Positions 1 through 7,355 of a stretch of 26,716 nucleotides of DNA are shown in pieces. Both the position numbers and the translations under genes were made by a program. Below the pieces are notes generated by a model. The model was not told the DNA's origin and made no database searches. It worked only from the letters and a program-made list of their open reading frames with translations. Origin of the DNA: Saprospiraceae bacterium (lineage in GTDB: Bacteria; Bacteroidota; Bacteroidia; Chitinophagales; Saprospiraceae); contig JABWAJ010000014.1 of assembly GCA_013361075.1 (NCBI GenBank), positions 1-26,716 on the forward strand, read 5' to 3'. The first letter of the stretch is position 1. Every line of letters starts with the position of its first letter.

Positions 1-872
1 CCCGCGACGAACAGGCCGTGATCGAAGCACGCAACCTTGTCGACATCAATTATCTGGCATTGAAGCAATTGCTCCAGCTCGACCCCATGACAGATATCCG
101 GATTGTTCGCCCGGAAGTAGTCATTCCGGCAGATGCCAATCCTGAAGCATTCACGCTCAATGAGGTTTACACAGCCGCTTTAGGCACACAACCCAATATT
201 CGCGCCAATGCACTACGGACGCAGAGCGCTTTACTTGATGAGTCCATTGCCCGGGCAGGCGCTTTGCCTTCATTGAGCTTGTTTGGCAGCATGAATACTT
301 TCTTTTCCAGTGTTTCTCAGGATTTCCTCAACCCCAATTTAGACAACGCAACATTGGTGGCGGGTACTCCTGAACCGGTTCGGATCAACGGCATTGATGC
401 ATTGTTGACGGAGTTTTCTTTTCAGGGTGTCACCTTTCCGAAAAAGAGCTACGGCGATCAGTTGAACGAAAACTTTGGTCAAACCGTTGGCATCAGCCTT
501 CGTATCCCGATTTACAACAACCACCGCAACAGCATCGCTATGGAGCGTGCCCGACTCGGCGTGTTGAATCAGGAAGTCTTCAACCGCCAGGCAGAACAAA
601 CCCTGAAAACCAATATCCAGCAGGCTATTGCCAGTGCCCGTGCTGCAAAATTATCGCACCAGGCGGCCCTGCGCAGTGTGGAAGCAGCTCAGGCGTCTTA
701 CGACAATGCGAAAAAGCGGTTTGATCTCGGTGGCATCAATTCGCTGGAATTTACCAATGCGCGCAATTTACTCGACCAGGCACAGGTAACCCTCATTCAG
801 GCCAAGTACCAGTACTTGTTTAACCTGAAAGTAGTGGATTTCTATTTGGGTAAACCGTTGAATCTGAATTGA
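1..872 (+). CDS. TolC family outer-membrane efflux protein, C-terminal part (5' end outside window)
   Basis: The reading frame is open from the first full codon at base 3, so the N-terminus lies upstream of the window. About 290 residues remain. They show the long amphipathic helices of the TolC/OEP family: a heptad-rich, Ala/Gln-rich stretch (ARLGVLNQEVFNRQAEQTLK onward) and the typical final helix with NARNLLDQAQVTLIQAKYQY followed by FNLKVVDFYLGKPL, which is how Bacteroidota TolC homologues usually end. The family forms the trimeric outer-membrane channel of tripartite exporters. The adaptor gene follows 124 bp downstream on the same strand, so the two probably work together. No inner-membrane pump gene is present on the downstream side. 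The substrate cannot be told from sequence. Confidence 0.9.
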   Translation, partial: RDEQAVIEARNLVDINYLALKQLLQLDPMTDIRIVRPEVVIPADANPEAFTLNEVYTAALGTQPNIRANALRTQSALLDESIARAGALPSLSLFGSMNTFFSSVSQDFLNPNLDNATLVAGTPEPVRINGIDALLTEFSFQGVTFPKKSYGDQLNENFGQTVGISLRIPIYNNHRNSIAMERARLGVLNQEVFNRQAEQTLKTNIQQAIASARAAKLSHQAALRSVEAAQASYDNAKKRFDLGGINSLEFTNARNLLDQAQVTLIQAKYQYLFNLKVVDFYLGKPLNLN

Positions 873-996
873 TTCGACTAATGATAATTAAGTTAATTGT
901 TACGCCCCTGAATTCAGTCAACCCGGAACTGAAAAGTGGACTATTTTTCAAAATGATGCATCCGGAGTTGATATCCGGTAAAAAAAATGAATAAAA

Positions 997-2433
997 ATGG
1001 CAAAGCGAAAAGGTAAAAATACCTTCATTTACATTCTTGCAGCCATCGTTGTTGCACTCATCGTATTGGTTGCGGTTCAACAAAGGATGAAACCCGAGGG
1101 CGAAAAGGTCTTTGTTGAAAAAGCCGAACGCAGGCTGATCAAAGAAATCGTGGCAGCAAGTGGTAAGGTGTTTCCGCAAACGGAAGTAAAAATCAGCTCC
1201 GATGTTTCCGGCGAGGTGGTAGAGCTGTATGTAGAAGAAGGCGACTCGGTCGTAAGCGGGCAACTTTTAGCCAAAATTGATCCGGATGCCTACGAATCAC
1301 AGGTAGAACGTGGTCTTGCGGGTGTAAACAGCGCCAAAGCGCAACTGGCGAATGCTTTTTCCCAGATCGAAGGGTCGAAAGCCCAGCGCGAGCAAATTGA
1401 AGCGCAGCTGATCAATGCCAAAGAAATCCACAAACGCAATGAAAAACTGAAAAAGGACGGGGTCATTTCAGATGCCGACTTCGATGCTTCTTTAGCCAAT
1501 GTGCGGCAATTGGAAGCCAACCTGCGTGCTGCTGTCGCCAACATCAAGTCGGGCGAAGAAAGTGCCAAAGCAGCTAAATATTCCGTTGAAAGCTCGGTAG
1601 CCGGCCTGAAAGAGCTGCAAACCAGCCTGCGCCGAACCACCATCTACGCGCCCATGAACGGCATCGTTTCAGCACTCAACGTAGAAAAAGGCGAACGCGT
1701 GGTGGGAACCATTCAAATGACCGGTACGGAATTGATGCGCATTGCCAACCTGAATGCTATGGAAATCCGGGTGGATGTGAGCGAAAACGATATTCCGCGC
1801 GTCTCCATTGGAGACGAAGCGGAAATTGAAGTGGACGCCTATATTGGCCGGAAATTCAAAGGACGGGTAACCCAGATCGCCAGCTCGGCAACCGGCTCGG
1901 GGCTTGCTACTTCCGCATCTCTTACCAGCGATCAGGTCATCAATTTTGAAGTACGGATCAGCATGGATCAGTCTTCTTATCAGGATCTGCTGGCCAAAGG
2001 CCGCAAGCACCCGTTCCATCCCGGCATGTCGGCTTCTGTTGAAATCAATACCGAAGTCATCAAAGATGCTCTGAGCATCCCGATCCAGTCGGTGACCACC
2101 CGTGATGAAAAAACGGGAAAGGCCAAAAAGGTCAGCAACGAAACGCAGGGAGAAGAGGAAGATGATATGGCAGTTGCTAAAAACAGCAACATCAAAAAAG
2201 AAGACGAAGAGAAAGACCTGAAAGAGGTCGTCTTCATCATATCCGGTGATACTGTGTTGATGTCTGAGGTAAAAACCGGTATACAGGACGATACATACAT
2301 TCAGGTGCTTTCCGGGGTGAAGGAAGGCGATGAGATCGTAAAAGGCCCGTACACCGTCGTTTCCCGCCAATTGAAGCAGGGCGACAAGGTCATCAAAACA
2401 AAAGAAGAGGATTTTTTCAAAAAAGACGAGTAG
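997..2433 (+). CDS. HlyD/MacA-like periplasmic adaptor subunit of an efflux system
   Basis: This 478-residue membrane-fusion protein starts with a single N-terminal membrane anchor (about residues 9-28, FIYILAAIVVALIVLVAV). A split biotinyl/lipoyl-like half-motif follows (about 62-95, with SDVSGEVVELYVEEGDSV), then an alpha-helical hairpin (about 100-205), the second lipoyl half (about 213-235, TTIYAPMNGIVSALNVEKGE), and beta-barrel and membrane-proximal domains. This order is typical of the HlyD/MacA/RND adaptor family, which bridges an inner-membrane pump to TolC. A strongly charged insert near residues 370-412 (many E, D and K) interrupts the membrane-proximal part and looks like a flexible loop. 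The ATG at 997 was chosen because the nearby ATG at 987 is out of frame. The gene likely forms an operon with the upstream TolC gene. MacB-type or RND pump partners are not in the window. Confidence 0.88.
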   Translation: MAKRKGKNTFIYILAAIVVALIVLVAVQQRMKPEGEKVFVEKAERRLIKEIVAASGKVFPQTEVKISSDVSGEVVELYVEEGDSVVSGQLLAKIDPDAYESQVERGLAGVNSAKAQLANAFSQIEGSKAQREQIEAQLINAKEIHKRNEKLKKDGVISDADFDASLANVRQLEANLRAAVANIKSGEESAKAAKYSVESSVAGLKELQTSLRRTTIYAPMNGIVSALNVEKGERVVGTIQMTGTELMRIANLNAMEIRVDVSENDIPRVSIGDEAEIEVDAYIGRKFKGRVTQIASSATGSGLATSASLTSDQVINFEVRISMDQSSYQDLLAKGRKHPFHPGMSASVEINTEVIKDALSIPIQSVTTRDEKTGKAKKVSNETQGEEEDDMAVAKNSNIKKEDEEKDLKEVVFIISGDTVLMSEVKTGIQDDTYIQVLSGVKEGDEIVKGPYTVVSRQLKQGDKVIKTKEEDFFKKDE

Positions 2434-2434
2434 G

Positions 2435-2599
2435 GTCAGAAAACCTTCTGACCCAAAGATAAAGTCAGAAAACCTTCTGACCCAAAGATAAAGTCAGAAA
2501 ACCTTCTGACCCAAAGATAAAGTCAGAAAACCTTCTGACCCAAAGATAAAGTCAGAAAACCTTCTGACCCAAAGATAAAGTCAGAAAACCTTCTGACCC
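2435..2599. repeat. 29-bp tandem array of small hairpins, 5 full copies plus a partial sixth
   Basis: Copies start at 2435, 2464, 2493, 2522, 2551 and 2580, and the sixth stops after 20 bases. Each unit contains the inverted pair GTCAGAA / TTCTGAC around the loop AACC, then a spacer ending AAAGATAAA. The first copy begins one base after the adaptor stop codon, and its stem is two pairs longer (GGGTCAGAA / TTCTGACCC). Copies are identical to the eye, which suggests recent amplification. The role is unknown; mRNA 3'-end protection or protein binding is possible. Confidence 0.95.
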
Positions 2600-2980
2600 G
2601 GAAAACGGGGTTGTGCCAAGAAGCAAAGCCTGTCCCGTAAGCGGGAGCAATTTTATTCCGTAAAGGTCGATGTTTTTGTAGGCGATCGGATTGATTTTAC
2701 GAAAACACCTCATTTTAGGAAATTATTGTCTTTTGCCTTTTATTATCTCCCCCAACGGAAAGGCAACCATTGGATACTCCGATGGTTGCCTTTTTATGGT
2801 AACTTTTTCTTTTTTTTGGGGTTACTCCTGCGTGTCGCAGTGATGAAAAATTCTACGGATGCTTGCTTGAGTTATGAATAAAGACCACAGTGTTTTTTAT
2901 AAATTATACGGAATACTTTTCAACCATCTGCACTAAGTTAATCGATGCAAATGGGGAAAACCGGGCATATTTATGTGCAT
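2600..2980. other. Intergenic stretch between the efflux operon and the restriction island
   Basis: Apart from the terminator described separately, I see no gene here. There is a weak inverted repeat near 2631-2647 (cccgtaagcggg) and AT-rich, T-tract-rich sequence from 2796 onward, in keeping with the base composition of the adjoining restriction-modification island. Confidence 0.5.
2759..2795 (+). terminator. Strong rho-independent terminator
   Basis: A perfect 12-bp stem (2759-2770 AAAGGCAACCAT pairing with 2782-2793) encloses an 11-base loop and runs into a T tract at 2791-2795. It points along the plus strand, so it would end transcription leaving the TolC/adaptor genes. Confidence 0.8.
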
Positions 2981-3571
2981 TTATTTTATTGCATTTCCAT
3001 CTTTACCCTTAGGTATTAATACAACTTCTCCAGATACTGAATCATGCTCAATACCCAGAACTCCAATATGCCCATTTTCTATTTTTAAACTTGCGTACAA
3101 TGGAAAGTAAGGTTCAATTTCTTCATAATTTCCAACTCTATCAGTAAGGTATTGAGCAAGAGCTTTATGAGGTAGCACTAAAAAGCCTGCAATAATTTGT
3201 TTCTGCAGTATTCCAATTGCCATTTTATTTAGAGATCTATGGGAAGACGAAATGTTACCAGTTTCCCATTCAACAGCTACAATACCTGATGAAGTTTGCT
3301 TTATTGCATCTATTGGACCAGGCCTCATTCCTTTTACAATATTCATTCTTACTTCTGAATGCCATCCGTTTTTCAGTAGGTGTGCAATAAAATTATCTTT
3401 AATAGGAACGACTCCATTTCCCCGCTTAACAGGATTTATTATAAACATATATGGATCGGCCCAGGAAACAGTCAAAATAGCAGACCTGATTTCATCATAA
3501 ATATGCTGAAACTCCAGGCTCGCCCGAAAGTTTCCCACTGAAATCAACTCTATATTAGTTAATATTTTCAT
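2981..3571 (-). CDS. Type II restriction endonuclease, BamHI/BglII-like
   Basis: The protein has 196 residues. The segment GPIDAIKQTSSGIVAVEWET gives D88, then E101 and E103 in an E-x-E arrangement, with E73 (HSEVR) upstream. This matches the spacing of the BamHI active site (Glu77, Asp94, Glu111, Glu113), a PD-(D/E)xK variant in which the usual Lys is Glu. The following helix and hydrophobic strand (IAGFLVLP) fit the core fold. BamHI-type enzymes are homodimers that cut palindromic DNA; the recognition site cannot be deduced here. The gene diverges from an adenine/cytosine methyltransferase 295 bp away, which supports a type II restriction-modification pair. Codons are much richer in A and T than in neighbouring housekeeping genes, which suggests horizontal acquisition. 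No controller (C) protein gene is visible. Confidence 0.72.
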   Translation of the reverse strand: MKILTNIELISVGNFRASLEFQHIYDEIRSAILTVSWADPYMFIINPVKRGNGVVPIKDNFIAHLLKNGWHSEVRMNIVKGMRPGPIDAIKQTSSGIVAVEWETGNISSSHRSLNKMAIGILQKQIIAGFLVLPHKALAQYLTDRVGNYEEIEPYFPLYASLKIENGHIGVLGIEHDSVSGEVVLIPKGKDGNAIK

Positions 3572-3821
3572 AAGTATGAAAAATTTCGCGACTAATTAAA
3601 ATAGATTTACTTCGAGAGCTTAAATGCAGGCTCTCAAAAGGTGCCCTAATACCTTGTTTAGGTAAAGATATATATGTTCTATCATGATTTGCTTATTTGA
3701 TCTACTTTAATTGAAAGCTTTCTTGAGATTCTTTTCCTTCGATTAACCTGATCAAACGCGATCTTTATGATGGTGTCCTTGTTTTATGAATAGACAATGT
3801 CTCTATTTGCCAATGACAAAC

Positions 3822-3852
3822 TTGCAGACTATAGTTTGCTTAGTTATCTTTG
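3822..3852 (+). promoter_or_regulatory. Candidate Bacteroidota promoter for the methyltransferase
   Basis: TATCTTTG at 3845-3852 is an exact TAnnTTTG -7 element, and TTG at 3822-3824 sits 20 bases upstream as the -33 element. Transcription would start only a few bases before the ATG at 3867, giving a very short leader. The rest of the 3572-3866 divergent region is AT-rich. I see no clear C-box or equally good promoter for the endonuclease in it. Confidence 0.45.
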
Positions 3853-3866
3853 CCAAAATTTGACCT

Positions 3867-5057
3867 ATGAGGAGTTTTTATGAAAGTATCGGCGTGAATC
3901 CGCGTAATCGAAAAGAAGCAATAGAGATTTCCAAGCTTCTGGAGATACCAATAGTTATGTTAGATTTTTACAATGAGCACCAAATTCTTCCATTTGAAAA
4001 CCACTTAACAATAATAAACGAACGGCTACACATTTCCGAAATTTCTCTCAAAATAAGAATGGGCATTATTGATAGTGATGTCAGAGACCTGCTATTGCAC
4101 AATGAAGATTATTTATTAAAGCAATATGCCCAAAAGTATAATAAAGTAGAAAGCCTGCTCACCCCTTCTTTTCAAACAGAGTTAGGGAAACTATTTCAGG
4201 GTGATTGTCTGGATTTGTTAAAACAAACAGGATCTGAAACTTATGACCTTATTTTTGCAGATCCCCCGTTCAATTTGGATAAATTTTATTTATCCAATTA
4301 TGATGACAATATATCTTCTATTGAATACTTGAATTGGTGTTATGAATGGATAAATGAATGTGTCCGAGTTCTAAAAACAGGAGGAAGTCTTTTTATTTGG
4401 AATATACCTAAATGGAATACTTTTTTCTCAAATTATCTAAATAATAAATTGCTTTTTCGGCATTGGATTTCTGTAGATATAAAATTTAGCTTGCCAATAG
4501 GGGGCAAACTCTATCCCAGTCATTATTCATTGCTCTATTATTCAAAAGGTAAACCTACAACTTTTCGACCGGACAGGATGCCAATGGAAGTTTGTAAAAA
4601 ATGCTTTACGGACTTAAAAGATTATGGCGGGTATAAGAATAAAATGAACTCTAATGGGGTAAATTTAACAGATGTGTGGTACGATATTCCACCTGTAAGA
4701 CATAACAAGTATAAAAGGAGGAAGGAAGCAAATGAGTTAAATATAAAACTATTGGATAGGATTATTGAAATGTCTTCTAAAGAAGAAGATTTAATTTTTG
4801 ACCCTTTTGGTGGGGCTGGCACAACTTATATTGCTGCAGAAATAAAGAACAGGAGGTGGCATGGCATCGAACTTGGACCTTTGGATGATATTATCAAAAG
4901 GTTTGAAAATATTGAGGAAGATAAAGAATTACTCCGTAAGTATAGGCGTAATTATAATAGTCTTTTTCCTATTGAGATTAAAAATAAAAGAATGCAATTA
5001 AATTTGTGGACAGATGAATCATTCAATGAAGTTGAAGTAAAACATAGTCCTTTGTAA
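3867..5057 (+). CDS. Type II DNA methyltransferase, beta class (amino-methylating)
   Basis: The protein has 396 residues. Motif IV DPPF (residues 132-135, in DLIFADPPFNLDKFY) comes before motif I / FxGxG (DPFGGAGTT, 312-320). This order (catalytic region, target recognition, then SAM binding) defines the beta group of N6-adenine and N4-cytosine methyltransferases. DPPF is more usual for N6-adenine enzymes, whereas N4-cytosine enzymes normally show SPPY, so adenine is the better guess. The DVWYDIPP segment (269-276) is also typical of the family. About 105 residues precede the catalytic part and are not recognised. The gene is AT-rich like the divergent endonuclease and should protect host DNA from it. 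An in-frame ATG at residue 31 is a less likely alternative start. Confidence 0.85.
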   Translation: MRSFYESIGVNPRNRKEAIEISKLLEIPIVMLDFYNEHQILPFENHLTIINERLHISEISLKIRMGIIDSDVRDLLLHNEDYLLKQYAQKYNKVESLLTPSFQTELGKLFQGDCLDLLKQTGSETYDLIFADPPFNLDKFYLSNYDDNISSIEYLNWCYEWINECVRVLKTGGSLFIWNIPKWNTFFSNYLNNKLLFRHWISVDIKFSLPIGGKLYPSHYSLLYYSKGKPTTFRPDRMPMEVCKKCFTDLKDYGGYKNKMNSNGVNLTDVWYDIPPVRHNKYKRRKEANELNIKLLDRIIEMSSKEEDLIFDPFGGAGTTYIAAEIKNRRWHGIELGPLDDIIKRFENIEEDKELLRKYRRNYNSLFPIEIKNKRMQLNLWTDESFNEVEVKHSPL

Positions 5058-5177
5058 GATGGGAATATTTTAAAAGGTTTCTCTTTCTTTCCTTACCAGG
5101 AAACCCCTGACGTAATGTAACAAGCGACGACAGCCATCGGTTGTTTGCTTTAAAAAAGAGAAACAGTAACTACTAAC

Positions 5178-5856
5178 TAGTCGCTCCTGAAAAACGCTCA
5201 TCCAGCTTCTATTTGTAGTTGAGCGGAATGAAAAAGGACAAATTTGCCTTTCTGTATCCATAAAAAAGTCTCTGTAAACTGTCCTCAAGTGACAGGAGAA
5301 TGGCCAAAAAAGGCAAAGAAAAAGCCTTGACCAGCTTTTTCATGAACTTTTTAAGGTTCCAGGCAGCACAAGCGAGCAGAACGTTCATTCGATCACTGGT
5401 CAATCCCTTATAAAAACTTCGTTCCATTCGGTGATCCGATTTTACATGACCAATAATTGGTTCAATACTCGCTCGTCGCCGAAACATAGCCCTCAATTTC
5501 CTTTGCTCATAAACAGATTGATTTTTGTTTTTGGGGCCTGGTATAAAAATATTGGTATTTCCAATTTTCCTAATTGGCTTCGATGGTTTACCTGTATTCG
5601 AATACAAGGGAGTAAATTCCCGTTCGAAATATTGCCAATTTATTTTTTGGGCCAAAAGTACTAATTCATGTGCCGGGTTTACTATTTGATGTAAATTCGG
5701 CTGAAATATATTCCCTTGTTTCGGATTCGGTAATTCACCTTTCATAATTTGCAAGCTTTTCGCCCGTAAAATACGAATCCTTGCAAATAAAAACAAGGGT
5801 TTTTCGTGCTAATTTTATGACTATCAGTTTGTTGAGTGTATTTTCGGGAGCGACTA
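5178..5856 (-). mobile_element. Internally deleted IS (IS5/IS1182-type transposase remnant) with terminal inverted repeats
   Basis: The ends match as inverted repeats: 5178-5200 (TAGTCGCTCCTGAAAAACGC...) and the reverse complement of 5833-5856 (TAGTCGCTCCCGAAAATACA...). They differ at a few positions and by one base of length. The ends are flanked by CTAG (5177-5180) and CTAA (5854-5857), or equivalently by a TA at each edge, so a short TA-containing target duplication is possible but not certain. At about 680 bp the element is far shorter than a complete IS of this type because the transposase is reduced to its two ends. It lies just downstream of the restriction-modification genes and may mark the edge of that island. 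Confidence 0.75.
5209..5745 (-). pseudogene. Transposase with in-frame central deletion (IS5/IS1182 type)
   Basis: The 178-residue frame starts at MKGELPNPKQGN; a longer reading from 5796 adds 17 residues without obvious homology. The first about 60 residues (LAQKINWQYFEREFTPLYSN, then TGKPSKPIRK) are the N-terminus of DUF772-type transposases. The text then jumps to the family's C-terminal part: IPGPKNKNQSVYEQRKLRAM, RRRASIEPIIGHVKSDHRM and ACAAWNLKKFMKKL. The segment between them, which carries the first catalytic acidic residues and roughly half of a normal protein of over 400 residues, is missing without a frameshift. The Glu of RRRASIEPIIGH, normally the third catalytic residue, remains. 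The product cannot be an active transposase. Confidence 0.8.
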
Positions 5857-5980
5857 AGATACTATTTCCATGATTATTGCTGCATTTCTGGTGGGATTAT
5901 TTGCTGGTTTATAAGTATTGCTGCCTGTCTTCAGGGGGGGGATAGCTGCGTGGTAGCAAATGACCGTTTGCGTAAATCGT

Positions 5981-6073
5981 GTTGAATTGGTCAAATGGGT
6001 TGAAATAGTATATCCGATGTTCGTTATACCTACTTAACCAATTCAACCAATTCAACTAATTCAACCAATTTAA
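5981..6073. repeat. 9-bp tandem repeat (ttcaaccaa) with an upstream inverted copy
   Basis: Units ttcaaccaa / ttcaactaa follow each other at 6042, 6051 and 6060, with degenerate units at 6033 and 6069. The array ends on the stop codon of the minus-strand gene at 6070. GTTGAATTGG at 5981-5990 is the exact reverse complement of CCAATTCAAC in the array, so a long-range hairpin could form in the 3' region of the transcript. The remaining 5857-5980 holds an 8-G run (5934-5941) and nothing else I recognise. Confidence 0.7.
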
Positions 6074-7149
6074 CTCTTCTCCCGCAACTCCTTCAATTTC
6101 CGCTGGTACAACTCTTCTCTGGCCTGCGTATTTTTCGGATCGGTAATGTCCATTTTTTTCGCAGCGTCTTTGTGGTTGGGATTCACTTTCCGTCCGGGAA
6201 AAGCAAGTTTGCTTTTCAGGGTGGTTGCCGTTTCCCGGTCAGTTTCTTCCACCAGGCGGCTCAGGTCTTCTTCTTTCAGGTACCGGCCACTTTTTATTTT
6301 TTTGCGCGCCACTTCTTTGGCTACTTCAGCGCCTACGATTTCATCGTACCGGTTGCTGGCAACAGGCAGGGTGTTTTCTTCCTCTTCCACTGCGGCACCG
6401 CGCGCTTTTTTGCGAATGGAAGCACTGACTTCACCAGCGACGTATTCTGCCTGACGCTCAATGGCTTCCTCTTGAGCCAGACGCTCTTTTACCTGCTGGT
6501 CAAAGACACTCAGGTCGTAACTCGACAGCGCTTTTTTCAGCTTAGGAGCAGCATACAGATCGGCTTCTTCCAGCCCCTGAGCCCAACGGTCGCTATTCGC
6601 CGAATATTTAAAATAAGAGCGGAGGTCGCTTGAGGCCGATTGTTCTTTCAGCTTAACCAATGGCTTGATGACGCGGTTCATAAAATCATTCCAGTTGTTG
6701 ATGGATTTACCCGACTGGATTTCGATCAGGCCGACCGCCAGCGCAATACCAGCCGGGATGCCTTTGCTCACGGCTTGTTGCACGGCCGTTTCGGAAAAGC
6801 GCTCGATCCAGGCCTCTGCATCTACCACACCTTTGCTGCTATGCGTCCGTTCCGAACGGCTGGAAGGCTTGTCGCGTGGCGTTTTCGGCACAAAATCCGC
6901 ATCGTATTCCGTCCCTTTCTCGCCTTTGGGCGGAATAACCACCACATCGCCATCGGCTGTTGCACCGGAATTGTCCATAGATGCGCTCATCAAACCGGAG
7001 TTGTTTTCTGCGCCCTTGAAGTTGATTTTTATCCCTGCCTTGTTCATCAGTCCGATGACCAGGATGCCGGCAAAAAGCAGCCCCAATGTGCTGAACAACC
7101 GGTTGTTACCCCTTTCGCGTTGTTGTGGATGATAGTACTGATCTCTCAT
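6070..7149 (-). CDS. Membrane-anchored glucosaminidase-like protein (divergent paralogue of the upstream gene)
   Basis: The 359-residue protein starts at the ATG at 7149 (MRDQYYHPQQ). The frame is open further upstream only because it reads through the heptamer array and has no ATG there. A membrane segment lies near residues 19-38 (FSTLGLLFAGILVIGL). After a linker comes AEAWIERFSETAVQQAVSKG followed by IPAGIALAVGLIEIQSGKS (about 111-149). This resembles the start of the glucosaminidase (LytG/FlgJ-like) domain, with E143 at the position of the catalytic Glu in the LLES motif of the upstream protein. The rest of the fold is poorly conserved, and the C-terminal 150 residues are rich in Lys, Glu and Arg. 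It may be a non-enzymatic or specialised cell-wall protein. It lies 206 bp downstream of its paralogue on the same strand. Confidence 0.6.
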   Translation of the reverse strand: MRDQYYHPQQRERGNNRLFSTLGLLFAGILVIGLMNKAGIKINFKGAENNSGLMSASMDNSGATADGDVVVIPPKGEKGTEYDADFVPKTPRDKPSSRSERTHSSKGVVDAEAWIERFSETAVQQAVSKGIPAGIALAVGLIEIQSGKSINNWNDFMNRVIKPLVKLKEQSASSDLRSYFKYSANSDRWAQGLEEADLYAAPKLKKALSSYDLSVFDQQVKERLAQEEAIERQAEYVAGEVSASIRKKARGAAVEEEENTLPVASNRYDEIVGAEVAKEVARKKIKSGRYLKEEDLSRLVEETDRETATTLKSKLAFPGRKVNPNHKDAAKKMDITDPKNTQAREELYQRKLKELREKS

Positions 7150-7193
7150 GAGTGTTGTTTTTATGTGTGAATGAATGTTGGTCGTTGTTGATC

Positions 7194-7305
7194 GTTGTTT
7201 GTTGTTCGTTGATTGTTGATCGTTGTTTGTTGATCGTTGTTTGTTGTTCGTTGTTTGTTGATCGTTGTTTGTTGTTCGTTGATTGTTGTTTGTTGATCGT
7301 TGTTT
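7194..7305. repeat. Heptanucleotide tandem array, 16 units of GTTG[A/T]T[T/C]
   Basis: From 7194 to 7305 the sequence reads as sixteen uninterrupted 7-mers. Each begins GTTG and ends ATT, ATC, TTT or TTC, so all four combinations occur and only two positions vary. Looser units extend to about 7177. The array lies between the two glucosaminidase-like genes, in what would be the 5' leader of the downstream gene (RNA repeat RAWCAAC). Confidence 0.95.
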
Positions 7306-7355
7306 GTTCTGTTCTCGCGTACCCGTGGCATCAAATCTTCGCACCTTCAGATCCC

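Noticed and set aside
1669..2370. Long minus-strand reading frame opposite the adaptor gene
   Set aside because: It is a shadow of a well-supported coding region, with no domain and many His/Phe residues typical of antisense frames.
2435..2599. Regular 29-bp repeat resembling a CRISPR array
   Set aside because: Units are directly adjacent with identical spacers of about 10 bases; there are no unique spacers and no cas genes.
5934..5941. Run of 8 G as a possible phase-variation tract
   Set aside because: It is not in or just before a gene; the nearest features are the IS end and a convergent 3' end.
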